A DNA stretch of 19,504 bases from an uncultured Megasphaera sp. (GTDB taxonomy: Bacteria; Bacillota; Negativicutes; Veillonellales; Megasphaeraceae): NCBI GenBank assembly GCA_900554215.1, contig USGG01000032.1, forward strand, positions 1-19,504. Direction: 5' to 3'. The notes below the pieces were generated by a model that had not been told where the DNA came from, ran no database searches, and saw only the letters and a list, made by a program, of their open reading frames with translations. Made by a program: the position numbers and the translations under genes. Shown here piece by piece: positions 7,775 through 14,887 of the stretch. How positions within the stretch are numbered: the first letter of the stretch is position 1; the number at the start of each line of letters is the position of its first letter.

Positions 7775-7802
7775 ATTATACGCATATAAGTAAAATTTTC
7801 AA
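7775..7802 (-). promoter_or_regulatory. Promoter of the radical SAM operon
   Basis: On the minus strand TTGAAA (7797-7802) is followed 16 bases later by TATAAT (7775-7780). A second TATAAT at 7765-7770 lies ten bases further on and could be an alternative -10 box. Both sit 28-60 bases before the chosen start codon at 7737. Confidence 0.65.
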
Positions 7803-7897
7803 ATAGTTTTTTCGGGCTGGCCATGGCAGGAAATGGCAGGGACAAAGAATCACGCTTCCCAAAGACAGCTATGCAAATTTATAATCGTACCGCCCCT

Positions 7898-7925
7898 TTG
7901 AAGCCTTTGCGTTATATGATACAAT
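7898..7925 (+). promoter_or_regulatory. Promoter of the CNNM/CBS transporter gene
   Basis: TTGAAG (7898-7903), a 16-base spacer and TACAAT (7920-7925) form a plausible promoter. Transcription would begin near 7932, which makes the in-frame ATG at 7930 unusable or leaderless and supports a downstream translation start. A second TATAAT at 7880-7885 lacks a good -35 box. Upstream, a 10-bp tandem repeat (ATGGCAGGAA then ATGGCAGGGA, 7823-7842) lies between the two divergent promoters. Confidence 0.55.
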
Positions 7926-7965
7926 AAAAATGATATTTCTTTTTAATACTATTTGCTTTTTGAGC

Positions 7966-8001
7966 GGAGGTGACTGTTTCCTTCGGGAAACGCTGTACTT
8001 G
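7966..8001 (+). promoter_or_regulatory. Shine-Dalgarno, UUCG-capped hairpin and TTG start
   Basis: A strong GGAGG (7966-7970) is followed by a perfect hairpin GTTTCC-TTCG-GGAAAC (7976-7991), whose C(UUCG)G cap is the classic extra-stable tetraloop, then by TTG at 7999. There is no ATG or GTG in frame at normal distance from the GGAGG. Counted linearly the gap to TTG is 28 bases; with the hairpin folded out it is about 12. The arrangement suggests that the folded hairpin brings the Shine-Dalgarno close to the TTG. This is an inference from spacing. Confidence 0.5.
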
Positions 8002-9348
8002 GATTATTTTGAGATAACTTTCAACATCATTTTGATTTTAGCCTTAGTCATGCTGAACGGTTTCTTCGTAGCGTCGGAGTTTTCCATCGTCAAGATGCGT
8101 CCGTCGCGAGTCGATACGCTGCTTAAAGAAGGGAATAAGAGCGCCGTATACGCCCGCACGGTGACGGAGCATTTAGACGCCTACCTGTCGGTGACGCAGC
8201 TGGGGATTACCCTGGCCTCCCTGGGACTGGGCTGGATCGGCGAGCCTGCTGTGGCCAAGATGCTGGCGCCGGTATTTCATTTTTTTCAGGTGCCCGTACA
8301 GCTGGAGCATACGCTGGCCTTTATCGTCGGCTTTTCTCTGATTACGGCCCTGCACATCGTATTGGGTGAGCTGGTGCCGAAATCCCTGTCGATTCAGAAG
8401 ACCGAAGCCGTGGTGTTGTTCGTATCGCGCCCGCTGATTTGGTTTAACAAGCTCATGTACCCGGCCGTCTGGACGCTGAACCATATTGCCAACTGGACGC
8501 TGCGCCGCATGGGCATACAGGCTGCCAGTGAGGCGGAAGAAGCTCATAACGAAGAAGAAATCCGCATTTTGATGAAGGAAAGCTATAAATACGGTTACAT
8601 CGACAGAAGCGAGCTGACCTATCTGGACAACGTCTTCGATTTTTCCGACCGCAGCGCCGGCGAAATCATGGTGCCCCGCACGGATATGGTCTGCCTGTAT
8701 CTGAACGACAGCTTTGACGACTGCGTCGAGACGGCCCTGAACGAGCGCATGACCCGCTACCCCATCTGCGACGGCGACAAGGACCACATCATCGGGTTCC
8801 TGCACATCAAGGACCTGCTGCGGTCCTTAAAGGACGGAAAAAAATCGGACTTGCGGACCTTGGCCCGCGACGTGCTGGAAGTGCCGGTGTTCATGCCTAT
8901 CAGCAAGCTCCTGCGCCAGCTCCAGAAGGAGCGGAAGCAGCTGGCCGTCCTCATCGACGAGTATGGCGGCACGGCCGGCATGGTGACCATCGAAGATATC
9001 CTGGAAGAGCTCGTCGGCGATATTCAGGACGAATTTGACGAAGAACGGCCGGAGGTAGAGGAAAAGACCGATAAGATCTACTCCGTCGACGGCAAAATGC
9101 TGCTGGAAGACGTGAACGACTTGTTCGAGCTGGAGCTGGAAGACCAGCAGTGCGATACCATCGGCGGCTGGGTCTACACGCAGCTCAACACGCAGCCCGA
9201 AGCCGGCCAGATGGTCAAGCTGCCCAAGGCGGAAATTTACGTGGAAGAAGTGGAAAATCTCCGCATTACGCGCTTGAAGATCAAGCTGCTGAGCGAGCTG
9301 GACGACGTCAGCCAGGATATGCTCGACGAACAGCTGAACAAGGATTGA
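7999..9348 (+). CDS. CNNM/CBS-domain membrane protein of the CorC/HlyC (hemolysin-like) family
   Basis: From TTG at 7999 the protein has 449 residues. It begins with the CNNM transmembrane domain (about residues 1-185: a first helix NIILILALVMLNGFFVASEFSIVK, then SVTQLGITLASLGLGWIGEP, and the hallmark GELVPKS), followed by a CBS pair (about 205-330, with IMVPRTDM and IDEYGGTAGMVTIEDILEELVGDI) and a CorC_HlyC domain (about 345-425, with DTIGGWV). Family members are linked to magnesium or other cation efflux and membrane homeostasis; the hemolysin label is historical. The frame runs open back to ATG at 7930, giving 23 extra residues, but that start has no ribosome site and lies at the predicted transcription start. 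Starting at TTG gives MDYFEITFN, the usual length for this family. Acidic C-terminus. No obvious terminator follows. Confidence 0.9.
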   Translation: MDYFEITFNIILILALVMLNGFFVASEFSIVKMRPSRVDTLLKEGNKSAVYARTVTEHLDAYLSVTQLGITLASLGLGWIGEPAVAKMLAPVFHFFQVPVQLEHTLAFIVGFSLITALHIVLGELVPKSLSIQKTEAVVLFVSRPLIWFNKLMYPAVWTLNHIANWTLRRMGIQAASEAEEAHNEEEIRILMKESYKYGYIDRSELTYLDNVFDFSDRSAGEIMVPRTDMVCLYLNDSFDDCVETALNERMTRYPICDGDKDHIIGFLHIKDLLRSLKDGKKSDLRTLARDVLEVPVFMPISKLLRQLQKERKQLAVLIDEYGGTAGMVTIEDILEELVGDIQDEFDEERPEVEEKTDKIYSVDGKMLLEDVNDLFELELEDQQCDTIGGWVYTQLNTQPEAGQMVKLPKAEIYVEEVENLRITRLKIKLLSELDDVSQDMLDEQLNKD

Positions 9349-9459
9349 CGAGCCGCTGCTTTTCGGCGTTTCTGGATAGATGATACGTTTTACTGTCTTT
9401 AAAATATAAAGTTAAACGATTAATTTATTTAGTAAGCTTCGTAAAATTTTAAAAATATA
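9349..9459. other. AT-rich gene-free spacer
   Basis: No gene is seen. The last part (about 9400-9460) is very A/T-rich and directly precedes the T-box promoter, so it could act as an UP-like element. The only hairpin after the CNNM/CBS gene is a 4-bp GCCG/CGGC stem, too weak to call a terminator. Confidence 0.4.
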
Positions 9460-9487
9460 TTGACTTCGAAGGATTTAAGCGTATAAT
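9460..9487 (+). promoter_or_regulatory. Promoter of the T-box leader and BASS transporter
   Basis: TTGACT (9460-9465), a 16-base spacer and a perfect TATAAT (9482-9487) make a strong housekeeping promoter, with transcription expected at about 9494, just before stem I of the T-box leader. Confidence 0.82.
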
Positions 9488-9493
9488 AGGCTT

Positions 9494-9785
9494 CAACGAA
9501 TACAAAACAGTGTTGATTGGGAATAGTACTGCTGCCGCAGAAATTACAGAGAACCGGCCGTATGCTGAGAGGCAGGATGGAAGCGCTGCAGGAAGTCGCC
9601 CAGGAGCAGCTGCCCGAACGCTTATCCTTCAAGTTAGTAGACGCAGCCGGCAGGCATCCGTTATCATGCCGGGCATTAAAAGGATTTTCCGGAGATGCCG
9701 ACGAGGGGGCCTTTTGGGCAACGAGAGTGGTACCGCAGAGTATATGATACTTTGTCTCTTTTTTGAGGCAAAGTATTTTTTTTTT
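9494..9785 (+). ncRNA. T-box riboswitch leader, apparent specifier GUC (valine)
   Basis: The leader has all the main T-box parts. Stem I: AGTA (9525-9528) facing GAA (9592-9594), the loop-E pair that frames the specifier loop; ACAGAGA (9546-9552); and a distal hairpin with GCTGAGA in its loop. The helix below pairs GGG (9519-9521) with CCC (9599-9601), the one above CTGC (9529-9532) with GCAG (9588-9591). This leaves GTC (9595-9597) followed by a purine, in the specifier position, which would read tRNA-Val. Stem III: CCGGCA/TGCCGG (9648-9672) with the conserved CCGTTA in its loop. T-box proper: AACGAGAGTGGTACCGCAG (9720-9738), with TGGT complementary to an acceptor end whose discriminator base is A, as in tRNA-Val. 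A terminator follows. Uncharged tRNA should favour the antiterminator and switch on the transporter. Confidence 0.93.
9747..9785 (+). terminator. T-box attenuator terminator
   Basis: A 12-bp stem (9747-9758 with 9765-9776, one G-U pair) with a six-T loop is followed by a run of ten T's (9776-9785). This is the conditional terminator of the T-box leader, formed when charged tRNA fails to stabilise the antiterminator. Confidence 0.92.
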
Positions 9786-9850
9786 CGCCAATCGCCGTTT
9801 TGCTGTTCGTTATACGTAAGATAGGGGTAAAAAAGAAAGGGGTTTTTTGT

Positions 9851-10840
9851 ATGATGAAATGGATTGGAATGCTGAGTGGATTTGTAGGACGGTATTTGAC
9901 GTATATCGTCTTCCTCGTCGTCGTTTGGGCCTACTTCATGCCCGGCGCGTTTTTATGGTCTGTACCCCATACGGTCACGCTTCTCGGCATCATCATGTTC
10001 GGCATGGGCATGACCCTGCACGCCAGGGATTTCAAGCTGGTCATCCAGCGGCCGAAGGAAGTGCTCATCGGCTGCACAGCTCACTACACGATTATGCCTA
10101 TCGTGGCTTACGCCCTGGTGCTGGCCTTTGACCTGACACCGGAGCTGGCCGTCGGCATGGTATTGCTCGGCTCCTGCCCCAGCGGCACGGCGTCCAACGT
10201 CATGAGCTTTCTGGCCAAGGGCGACGTCCCCCTGGCCGTATCGATTACGACGGTTTCGACGCTGCTGGCGCCGATTATGATGCCCTTTATCGTCTGGGCC
10301 TTGGCAGGCCAGTGGGTCGAAGTCTCGTTCCTGGCCATGGCGATGACAGTCATGAAGGTCATCCTCGTGCCGCTGGCCGCCGGCCTGATCGTTCATAAAA
10401 TCATCGGTGAAAAGCACATCGCTTCGTTGTCCAAGGTATTGGTTCTCGTTTCAGCCTTCGGCGTACTGACCATCGTCGGCGGCGTTATCGCCGTCAACGG
10501 CGCGAAGATTTTGGAATTAGGCTTCTTTGTGGTTCTCATCGTATTGGCTCATAACCTGTTCGGCTTCGGCATCGGCTACTTCGTTACGGGCAAGATGGGC
10601 CTGGGACAGCGGCAGCGCCATTCTGTTACGCTGGAAGTGGGTATGCAGAACGACGCCCTGGCTATTTCCCTCGTGTCGGTATTCTTCGCTCCGGCCGTGG
10701 CGATTCCCGCAGCCATCGGCGCGGCTATTCATCAGGTCACGGGTTCCATTTTGGCTGGTATCTTTTCCCGCAGGATGGACGCTATAGAAGCGCGGAAGGC
10801 TGCCGTAGCGGAAGCCGTACCGGCTCCGGCTCACCATTAA
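9851..10840 (+). CDS. BASS-family (bile acid:sodium symporter / PanS-like) transporter
   Basis: This 329-residue protein has nine to ten hydrophobic helices and the SBF (PF01758) signatures: SCPSGTASNVMSFLAKGD (about 108-125) in the crossing helix and LEVGMQNDALAIS (261-273), with E262, Q266 and N267 at the positions that bind sodium in structurally known members. The frame opens earlier at a TTG (9800), but ATG at 9851 is preferred because AAAGGGG lies eight bases before it and the upstream part abuts the terminator T-run. Members move bile acids, pantoate or ketopantoate, and other organic anions. Control by an apparently valine-specific T-box points to a valine-related acid, for example 2-ketoisovalerate or ketopantoate, which share a pathway; this is inference. 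The tail is short and alanine/proline-rich, ending in two histidines. Confidence 0.9.
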   Translation: MMKWIGMLSGFVGRYLTYIVFLVVVWAYFMPGAFLWSVPHTVTLLGIIMFGMGMTLHARDFKLVIQRPKEVLIGCTAHYTIMPIVAYALVLAFDLTPELAVGMVLLGSCPSGTASNVMSFLAKGDVPLAVSITTVSTLLAPIMMPFIVWALAGQWVEVSFLAMAMTVMKVILVPLAAGLIVHKIIGEKHIASLSKVLVLVSAFGVLTIVGGVIAVNGAKILELGFFVVLIVLAHNLFGFGIGYFVTGKMGLGQRQRHSVTLEVGMQNDALAISLVSVFFAPAVAIPAAIGAAIHQVTGSILAGIFSRRMDAIEARKAAVAEAVPAPAHH

Positions 10841-10874
10841 GCTGCTGTATTATAGAATATAATATTTATGACGT

Positions 10875-10923
10875 AAAAAACAGCGTATGTCCGATGAAAA
10901 GGGGAGCGGACATACGCTGTTTT
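10875..10923. terminator. Bidirectional terminator between converging genes
   Basis: A 17-bp perfect stem (10877-10893 with 10907-10923) and 13-base loop sit between the BASS gene (plus) and the YkvI-like gene (minus). Read on the minus strand the hairpin is followed by six T's; on the plus strand by four, so it should serve both genes, more strongly the minus one. Confidence 0.85.
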
Positions 10924-10930
10924 GCATATC

Positions 10931-11995
10931 TTATTTTCTGAAGCTTTTGTATATTACGCTGGCAATAAAGAGCAGTCCGGCGTAGCCGATGGCCGGATAG
11001 AGGACGGCGACTAAGCGGCCGAAGGAAAAGAGGCTGACGACGTAGGTAAACAGGGCGACGGCGACGGCAAAGGCGACGTTGCCCTTCTTTCCCCAGCGGG
11101 TGACGCGGCTGCAGATGGACCACATCATGACGGACGACGAAGAAAAGATGCCCAGGAGCAGCGTGATGGAAAAGGCCGTGCCCAGAAGGGGATGGAGCTT
11201 TTGCGCCAGGTACAGGACGGGGACGTCCAGCCCTGCGGCGGCGCTGCCGTTCAGCAGGATGGCCGTGGTCATGACGGCGATGCAGAGGATGACGACGAAG
11301 GCTCCCAGGAACGCGCCGGCCCGCAGCTCTTGCTTGGATGAGGCGGAGACGCCCAGGCGGGTGAAGTACATGCTGGGCGGAAAGAAATTCAGGCTCAGGT
11401 GCAGGACGGCGCTCAGAAACCAGTTGGGAGCCGCCTGATAGGGGGCGAGAGCCGATTCGTACTCTCCTATGCGGGAAATTTGGCCGTAATCGACGGCGAT
11501 TGCACCGCAGCCGATGGCTAGGGAAAAGACGATGATGACCGGCCCGATAGAGGAAATAACCTGGATGAGGCGCTCAAAGCCCATGAGATAGGCCGCCAGC
11601 AGCAGGGCTGTCATGACGGCGGAGCCGAGAGGCTGGGGCACGCGGTAATATTCGTATAAGGTCGCCCCCGCGCCGGCGACGAGGACCGGCATGAGCAGGA
11701 TCAGCGTGGCGATGATGAGCCACGTATAGACGAGGCCGAGTGTTTGGCCGCAGAAAAATTGAAAGTGATTAAAGGCAAATTCTTTTTTGTGCTCGAAGCC
11801 CGTCCGCATCAGCAAGTAGGCCATTCCTAGAAAGCCGACTAAATTGACGGCGACAGCCCCGTAGCCGCAGAGGCCGAAGCTGGCGTAAAACCGCAGCATT
11901 TCCTGGCCTGTGGCGAACCCGGAGCCGATGACCCAGGCGATGAAGGCTCCGGCGATGCGTATGCTGTGTCTGATGTCGAAGGTATTGGCAGGCAT
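10931..11995 (-). CDS. YkvI-like membrane protein (COG3949)
   Basis: This 354-residue integral membrane protein has about ten hydrophobic helices. The first contains SIRIAGAFIAWVIGSGFATGQE, with the unwound GSGFATGQE segment that marks the YkvI family, distant relatives of amino acid transporters with the LeuT/APC fold. No close functional homologue is known to me, so the substrate is open; an amino acid or related cation-coupled solute is the natural guess. A strong AGGAGG lies six bases before ATG. It follows the EamA gene by 17 bases and is co-transcribed with it, so the two transporters may work on the same or related metabolites. The stop lies immediately before the shared terminator. 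Confidence 0.85.
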   Translation of the reverse strand: MPANTFDIRHSIRIAGAFIAWVIGSGFATGQEMLRFYASFGLCGYGAVAVNLVGFLGMAYLLMRTGFEHKKEFAFNHFQFFCGQTLGLVYTWLIIATLILLMPVLVAGAGATLYEYYRVPQPLGSAVMTALLLAAYLMGFERLIQVISSIGPVIIVFSLAIGCGAIAVDYGQISRIGEYESALAPYQAAPNWFLSAVLHLSLNFFPPSMYFTRLGVSASSKQELRAGAFLGAFVVILCIAVMTTAILLNGSAAAGLDVPVLYLAQKLHPLLGTAFSITLLLGIFSSSSVMMWSICSRVTRWGKKGNVAFAVAVALFTYVVSLFSFGRLVAVLYPAIGYAGLLFIASVIYKSFRK

Positions 11996-12012
11996 GGAAA
12001 TCCTCCTTTACA

Positions 12013-12912
12013 TTACCGGGAAGGCCACTGCACTATGATGAGGAAGACCGTGGCGAGGATGCAGACGAAGCCGGCGAGCTCGACGGGGTGAAAAGCCGTG
12101 CCGAGCCATGCGGCGGAGACGACGGCGGCCGTCACCGGCTCCAGCGTGCCGATGAGGGTGGATTTCATCGGGCCGACGAGGCGGATGCCCTGCACGAAGA
12201 GCGTAAAGGACAAAGCCGTGCCGATGAGGATGATAAAGGCGACGGTGAGCCAGCCGACGGCGTCCAGTTCCGGCGTCATGCCCCAGGCCTGCACGCCGAA
12301 GCAAAGGGCGGTTCCGCCGATGATCATGCCGGCGGCGTTGACCGGCACGGCGCCCCATTGGATAGCCAGGCCCTGGGACAGGGTAGGGTAGGCGACGCAG
12401 CCTGCGGCTCCGATGAGGCCCCACGTCAGCCCTTGGGGAGACAGAACCATCGTCGACGGGTTGCCGTTCGTCGCGACGAGGAATACGCCCAGAACGGCCA
12501 GGGCGACGGAGACGAGCTCGCGGGCCGAAGGCCTGCGGCGGAAGCGGACGGCCAGGAAAAAGGACATGAGGACGACGTTGAGGGTCTGTAGCACCGTCGC
12601 CGTCGCCGAGTTGGAATATTTGATAGCCGTCAAATAGGAGTACTGGCAGAGCAGGAGTCCGAAAATCGACAAGAGGAGGAGATTGCGGAGGCTGGCCGGG
12701 TCGTGAAACATGCCGTAAAAGGCAGCCCGCTGCTTCGGGAAAAACAAGACCAGCAGGACGACGCCTGCGGCGATCATGCGCAGCGCCGTAATCCAGGCCG
12801 AGTCGACGACGTAATGGGTGAAGAGATATTGACTGACCGTGCCGTTGACGCCCCAGGTGACGGCGCCGAGGACACAGTATAGAATGCCTTTGTAAAGAGC
12901 CGATAGAGCCAT
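12013..12912 (-). CDS. EamA-family (DMT superfamily) transporter
   Basis: This 299-residue protein has ten hydrophobic helices in two EamA repeats (about residues 8-140 and 155-295). The first repeat begins with the typical GAVTWGVNGTVSQYL; the fourth to fifth helices contain SNSATATVLQTLNVVLMSFF, and the second repeat contains GTLEPVTAAVVSAAWLGT. Such proteins export or import amino acids, nucleotide sugars or other metabolites; many are amino acid exporters. The ribosome site (AAAGGAAG) is about 11 bases before the start, weaker than that of its downstream partner. It is the first gene of a two-gene operon and is divergent from a LysR regulator, an arrangement typical of LysR-controlled exporters. 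The substrate cannot be read from sequence. Confidence 0.88.
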   Translation of the reverse strand: MALSALYKGILYCVLGAVTWGVNGTVSQYLFTHYVVDSAWITALRMIAAGVVLLVLFFPKQRAAFYGMFHDPASLRNLLLLSIFGLLLCQYSYLTAIKYSNSATATVLQTLNVVLMSFFLAVRFRRRPSARELVSVALAVLGVFLVATNGNPSTMVLSPQGLTWGLIGAAGCVAYPTLSQGLAIQWGAVPVNAAGMIIGGTALCFGVQAWGMTPELDAVGWLTVAFIILIGTALSFTLFVQGIRLVGPMKSTLIGTLEPVTAAVVSAAWLGTAFHPVELAGFVCILATVFLIIVQWPSR

Positions 12913-12948
12913 ACTGTAACAAGCTTCCTTTCGTATGTATGTTTAATC

Positions 12949-12977
12949 AGTATAGCATACCTTGACGGAAACGGGAA
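12949..12977 (-). promoter_or_regulatory. Possible promoter of the EamA-YkvI operon with interrupted dyad
   Basis: On the minus strand a good -10 box TATACT (12949-12954) lies 17 bases from a poor -35 (TTCCCG, 12972-12977), as expected for a promoter that needs an activator. An interrupted dyad GTAT-AGC-ATAC (12950-12960) overlaps the -10 box. A weak -35 and a divergent LysR gene fit activation by that regulator, but no clear T-N11-A box was identified. Confidence 0.35.
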
Positions 12978-12994
12978 TAAACGACGCAAATTTC

Positions 12995-13023
12995 TTGACC
13001 TCTGCTAAGGGGCGTGCTACAAT
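12995..13023 (+). promoter_or_regulatory. Promoter of the lysR-type gene
   Basis: TTGACC (12995-13000) and TACAAT (13018-13023) are separated by exactly 17 bases. Transcription would begin near 13030, downstream of the earlier in-frame GTG at 13014, which supports the GTG at 13056 as the real start. Confidence 0.75.
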
Positions 13024-13055
13024 TCGTGTACTACACAGAAGGGGAGGATGACATC

Positions 13056-13961
13056 GTGCTGAGTCAACAGCTGCAAGTCTTTTTACAGGTCGCAGACAGC
13101 GGCAGCTTTTCCAAGGCTGCCCAGCGCCTTTTCGTAACGCCGGCGTCGGTCATGAAGCAGATCAACGCCTTGGAACGGCGATTAGGCCTTACGCTGCTGA
13201 TACGGAACAATCAGGGCGTTTTGCTGACGGCGGCAGGCCGTTCCCTATATGAAGACGGACGGAAGATGTGCGCCTATGCTGCCGAGGCCGTGACCCGGGC
13301 GAAGCAGGCCGGCGGCCGGGACGGCGTGACGATCCGCGTCGGCTCTTCCCTGCTCAATCCCAGCAACGTACTGACGGACCTGTGGGCTCCGCTGCGCGAA
13401 ACTTATGGGAACTATACGTTCCGCATCGTCCCGTATGAAGATACGAAGGAACAGATTCTATCGGTCATCGCTTCCCTGGGAGACCGCATCGATGTCTTAG
13501 TAGGCTCCTTCAATTCCCGCAGTATGCAGGCCAGGGCCAATTACCTGCCCTTGGGGACGTATCGGTTCTGCATCGCCCTTCCTGAAGGCCATCGCCTGGC
13601 GTCGCGGAAGACCCTGACGCTGGACGACCTTCACGGCGAGCACGTCGTCATGGTAAAGAGCGGCGATACGGAGCAGATAGACGAATTTCATCACCTGCTG
13701 AAACGGGAGCATCCCCAGATTATCATTGAAGAAGCAAGCTATTATTACGACGTCGATACATTTAATCTCTGCGGGCAGCAGGGACTTCCCCTCCTGACGC
13801 TGGACGCCTGGGCTGGCGTGCATCCCTCGCTGATTACGCTGCCCCTCGTCGATTTGGATTACGGCATTTCCTACGGGATTTTATATGCCCGGAAGCCGTC
13901 TGAGGCAGTACGGGGATTTATCGATATTATCAAGGGGCACGTTGTCGGTTCTGCGGAATAA
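13056..13961 (+). CDS. LysR-family transcriptional regulator
   Basis: This 301-residue protein has the classic LysR arrangement: an N-terminal winged helix-turn-helix (about residues 1-60, with FLQVADSGSFSKAAQRLFVTPASVMKQINALERRLG) and a two-lobed periplasmic-binding-protein-like ligand domain (about 88-295). The start is a GTG at 13056, eight bases after GGAGG; the frame is open back to 13014, but that part overlaps the promoter. The second helix of the reader domain has TPASVMKQI rather than the common QPALSRQI form, seen in a subset of the family. It is divergent from the EamA-YkvI operon with 143 bases between start codons, the usual arrangement for a LysR protein and its target. Ligand unknown. 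Confidence 0.9.
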   Translation: MLSQQLQVFLQVADSGSFSKAAQRLFVTPASVMKQINALERRLGLTLLIRNNQGVLLTAAGRSLYEDGRKMCAYAAEAVTRAKQAGGRDGVTIRVGSSLLNPSNVLTDLWAPLRETYGNYTFRIVPYEDTKEQILSVIASLGDRIDVLVGSFNSRSMQARANYLPLGTYRFCIALPEGHRLASRKTLTLDDLHGEHVVMVKSGDTEQIDEFHHLLKREHPQIIIEEASYYYDVDTFNLCGQQGLPLLTLDAWAGVHPSLITLPLVDLDYGISYGILYARKPSEAVRGFIDIIKGHVVGSAE

Positions 13962-13972
13962 CGTGATATATG

Positions 13973-14010
13973 AAAAAAACAGGGTCGGTCCTTGGGGGCC
14001 GGCCCTGTTT
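13973..14010. terminator. Bidirectional terminator between lysR and the oxidoreductase operon
   Basis: A 12-bp stem (13977-13988 with 13999-14010, one G-T pair) with a ten-base loop is flanked by seven A's on the left, giving seven T's after the hairpin on the minus strand, and by three T's on the right. It closes the converging lysR gene and the long minus-strand operon. Confidence 0.85.
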
Positions 14011-14031
14011 GCTGTATGAGGAAAGTCTTGT

Positions 14032-14844
14032 TTACTTGTCGATAAAGGCCATGACCGTTTCGTTGAAATGATCCGCGTCTTGGAGGAAGTGGATGTGGCC
14101 GCCGTCAAATCCCGCCAGCTCAGCGCCGTCGATGTGTTCGCAGAGCCATTGGCTGTTGGCCGGATGATACAGGGAGTCGCGCTCGCCGTAGGTAATCAGG
14201 CAGGGGACGGTGATCTTGTCCAGCATGTCCCGATAGTCCTTCTGGATGATGGCAAGCCACATGTTGACCATGACGTGGGGCGTATTGCGCTTTGCCATAT
14301 CAAGGACCCAGGGGATTTCTTCGCGGCACGGGCCGTCGGAAAACATGGCCGGGACGAAGCCTTCGGCGACGGCGTCCCAGTCCTGGGCGATTTGTTCCAA
14401 ATAGGCCATGCCGTCGGCGCGGGTGTAATGCTGGAACAAGGCGTGGGGCCAATCGTCGCCGTCGTCGGCCATCATCTTGGCCGTCATGTCGATCAGGACG
14501 ATTTTGGAAAGGTTTTCACAGCCGTACTGGGAAATATATTCCCATATGATGTGAACGCCCATGGACCAGCCGACAAGTACGACGTCTTTTAAATCCAGAT
14601 AGGCTATCAGCTCTTTTAAATCGGCGGCAAAGCGGGCTAAATACAACCCTGTTTCCGGCCTGTCCGAATCGCCGTGGCCGCGCAGGTCGTAGGACAGGAC
14701 AGTATACTTTTGGGCAAAGGCGGGAACCTGTTTTTTAAAGAAATGGCGATTGCAGTCCCAGCCATGGATGAATACGACGGCTTTGCCCTTTCCGCGTAAC
14801 TCATAATACAAGCGGCAGTTATCTTCTGTTGCAAAATACGGCAT
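14032..14844 (-). CDS. Alpha/beta-fold hydrolase
   Basis: This 270-residue cytoplasmic protein shows the full alpha/beta hydrolase pattern: the oxyanion segment HGWD (27-30), YDLRGHGDSDRP (52-63), the nucleophile elbow GWSMG with S94, the acid D223 in GERDSLYHP and the base H250 in DGGHIHF. A cap region lies at about 125-200. The fold covers esterases, lactonases, dienelactone and peroxidase-like members, and the sequence does not say which. It is the last gene of the oxidoreductase operon, 43 bases after the Dabb gene, with AAGGAGG seven bases before its start. In this context it may hydrolyse an ester or lactone formed or used by the neighbouring reductases, which is only an inference. Confidence 0.87.
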   Translation of the reverse strand: MPYFATEDNCRLYYELRGKGKAVVFIHGWDCNRHFFKKQVPAFAQKYTVLSYDLRGHGDSDRPETGLYLARFAADLKELIAYLDLKDVVLVGWSMGVHIIWEYISQYGCENLSKIVLIDMTAKMMADDGDDWPHALFQHYTRADGMAYLEQIAQDWDAVAEGFVPAMFSDGPCREEIPWVLDMAKRNTPHVMVNMWLAIIQKDYRDMLDKITVPCLITYGERDSLYHPANSQWLCEHIDGAELAGFDGGHIHFLQDADHFNETVMAFIDK

Positions 14845-14887
14845 ATAAAGGCCTCCTTCTTAGAAAAAAATACGTTTCGTCGACCCT

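Noticed and set aside
6979..7806. Long plus-strand open frame opposite the radical SAM gene
   Set aside because: It lies antisense to a gene with clear motifs; G/C-rich third positions commonly open such frames. No ribosome site or family resemblance.
7930..7998. ATG start at 7930 for the CNNM/CBS gene
   Set aside because: It lies at the predicted transcription start with no ribosome site, and would add 23 residues not usual in this family; not fully excluded.
8173..8805. Minus-strand open frame opposite the CNNM/CBS gene
   Set aside because: Antisense shadow of a well-supported coding region; low-complexity composition and no ribosome site.
9429..9824. Open frames on both strands across the T-box leader
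   Set aside because: They cover the conserved RNA elements and the terminator, so they are by-products of the leader sequence.
12008..12922. Second minus-strand open frame overlapping the EamA gene almost completely
   Set aside because: It is the frame-shifted reading of the same gene, arginine/proline-rich; the other frame gives ten proper membrane helices.
14845..14887. Possible terminator between the Dabb gene and the hydrolase gene
   Set aside because: There is a T-run on the minus strand but only a 3-bp stem (ACG-AAA-CGT) before it, too weak to separate the genes.
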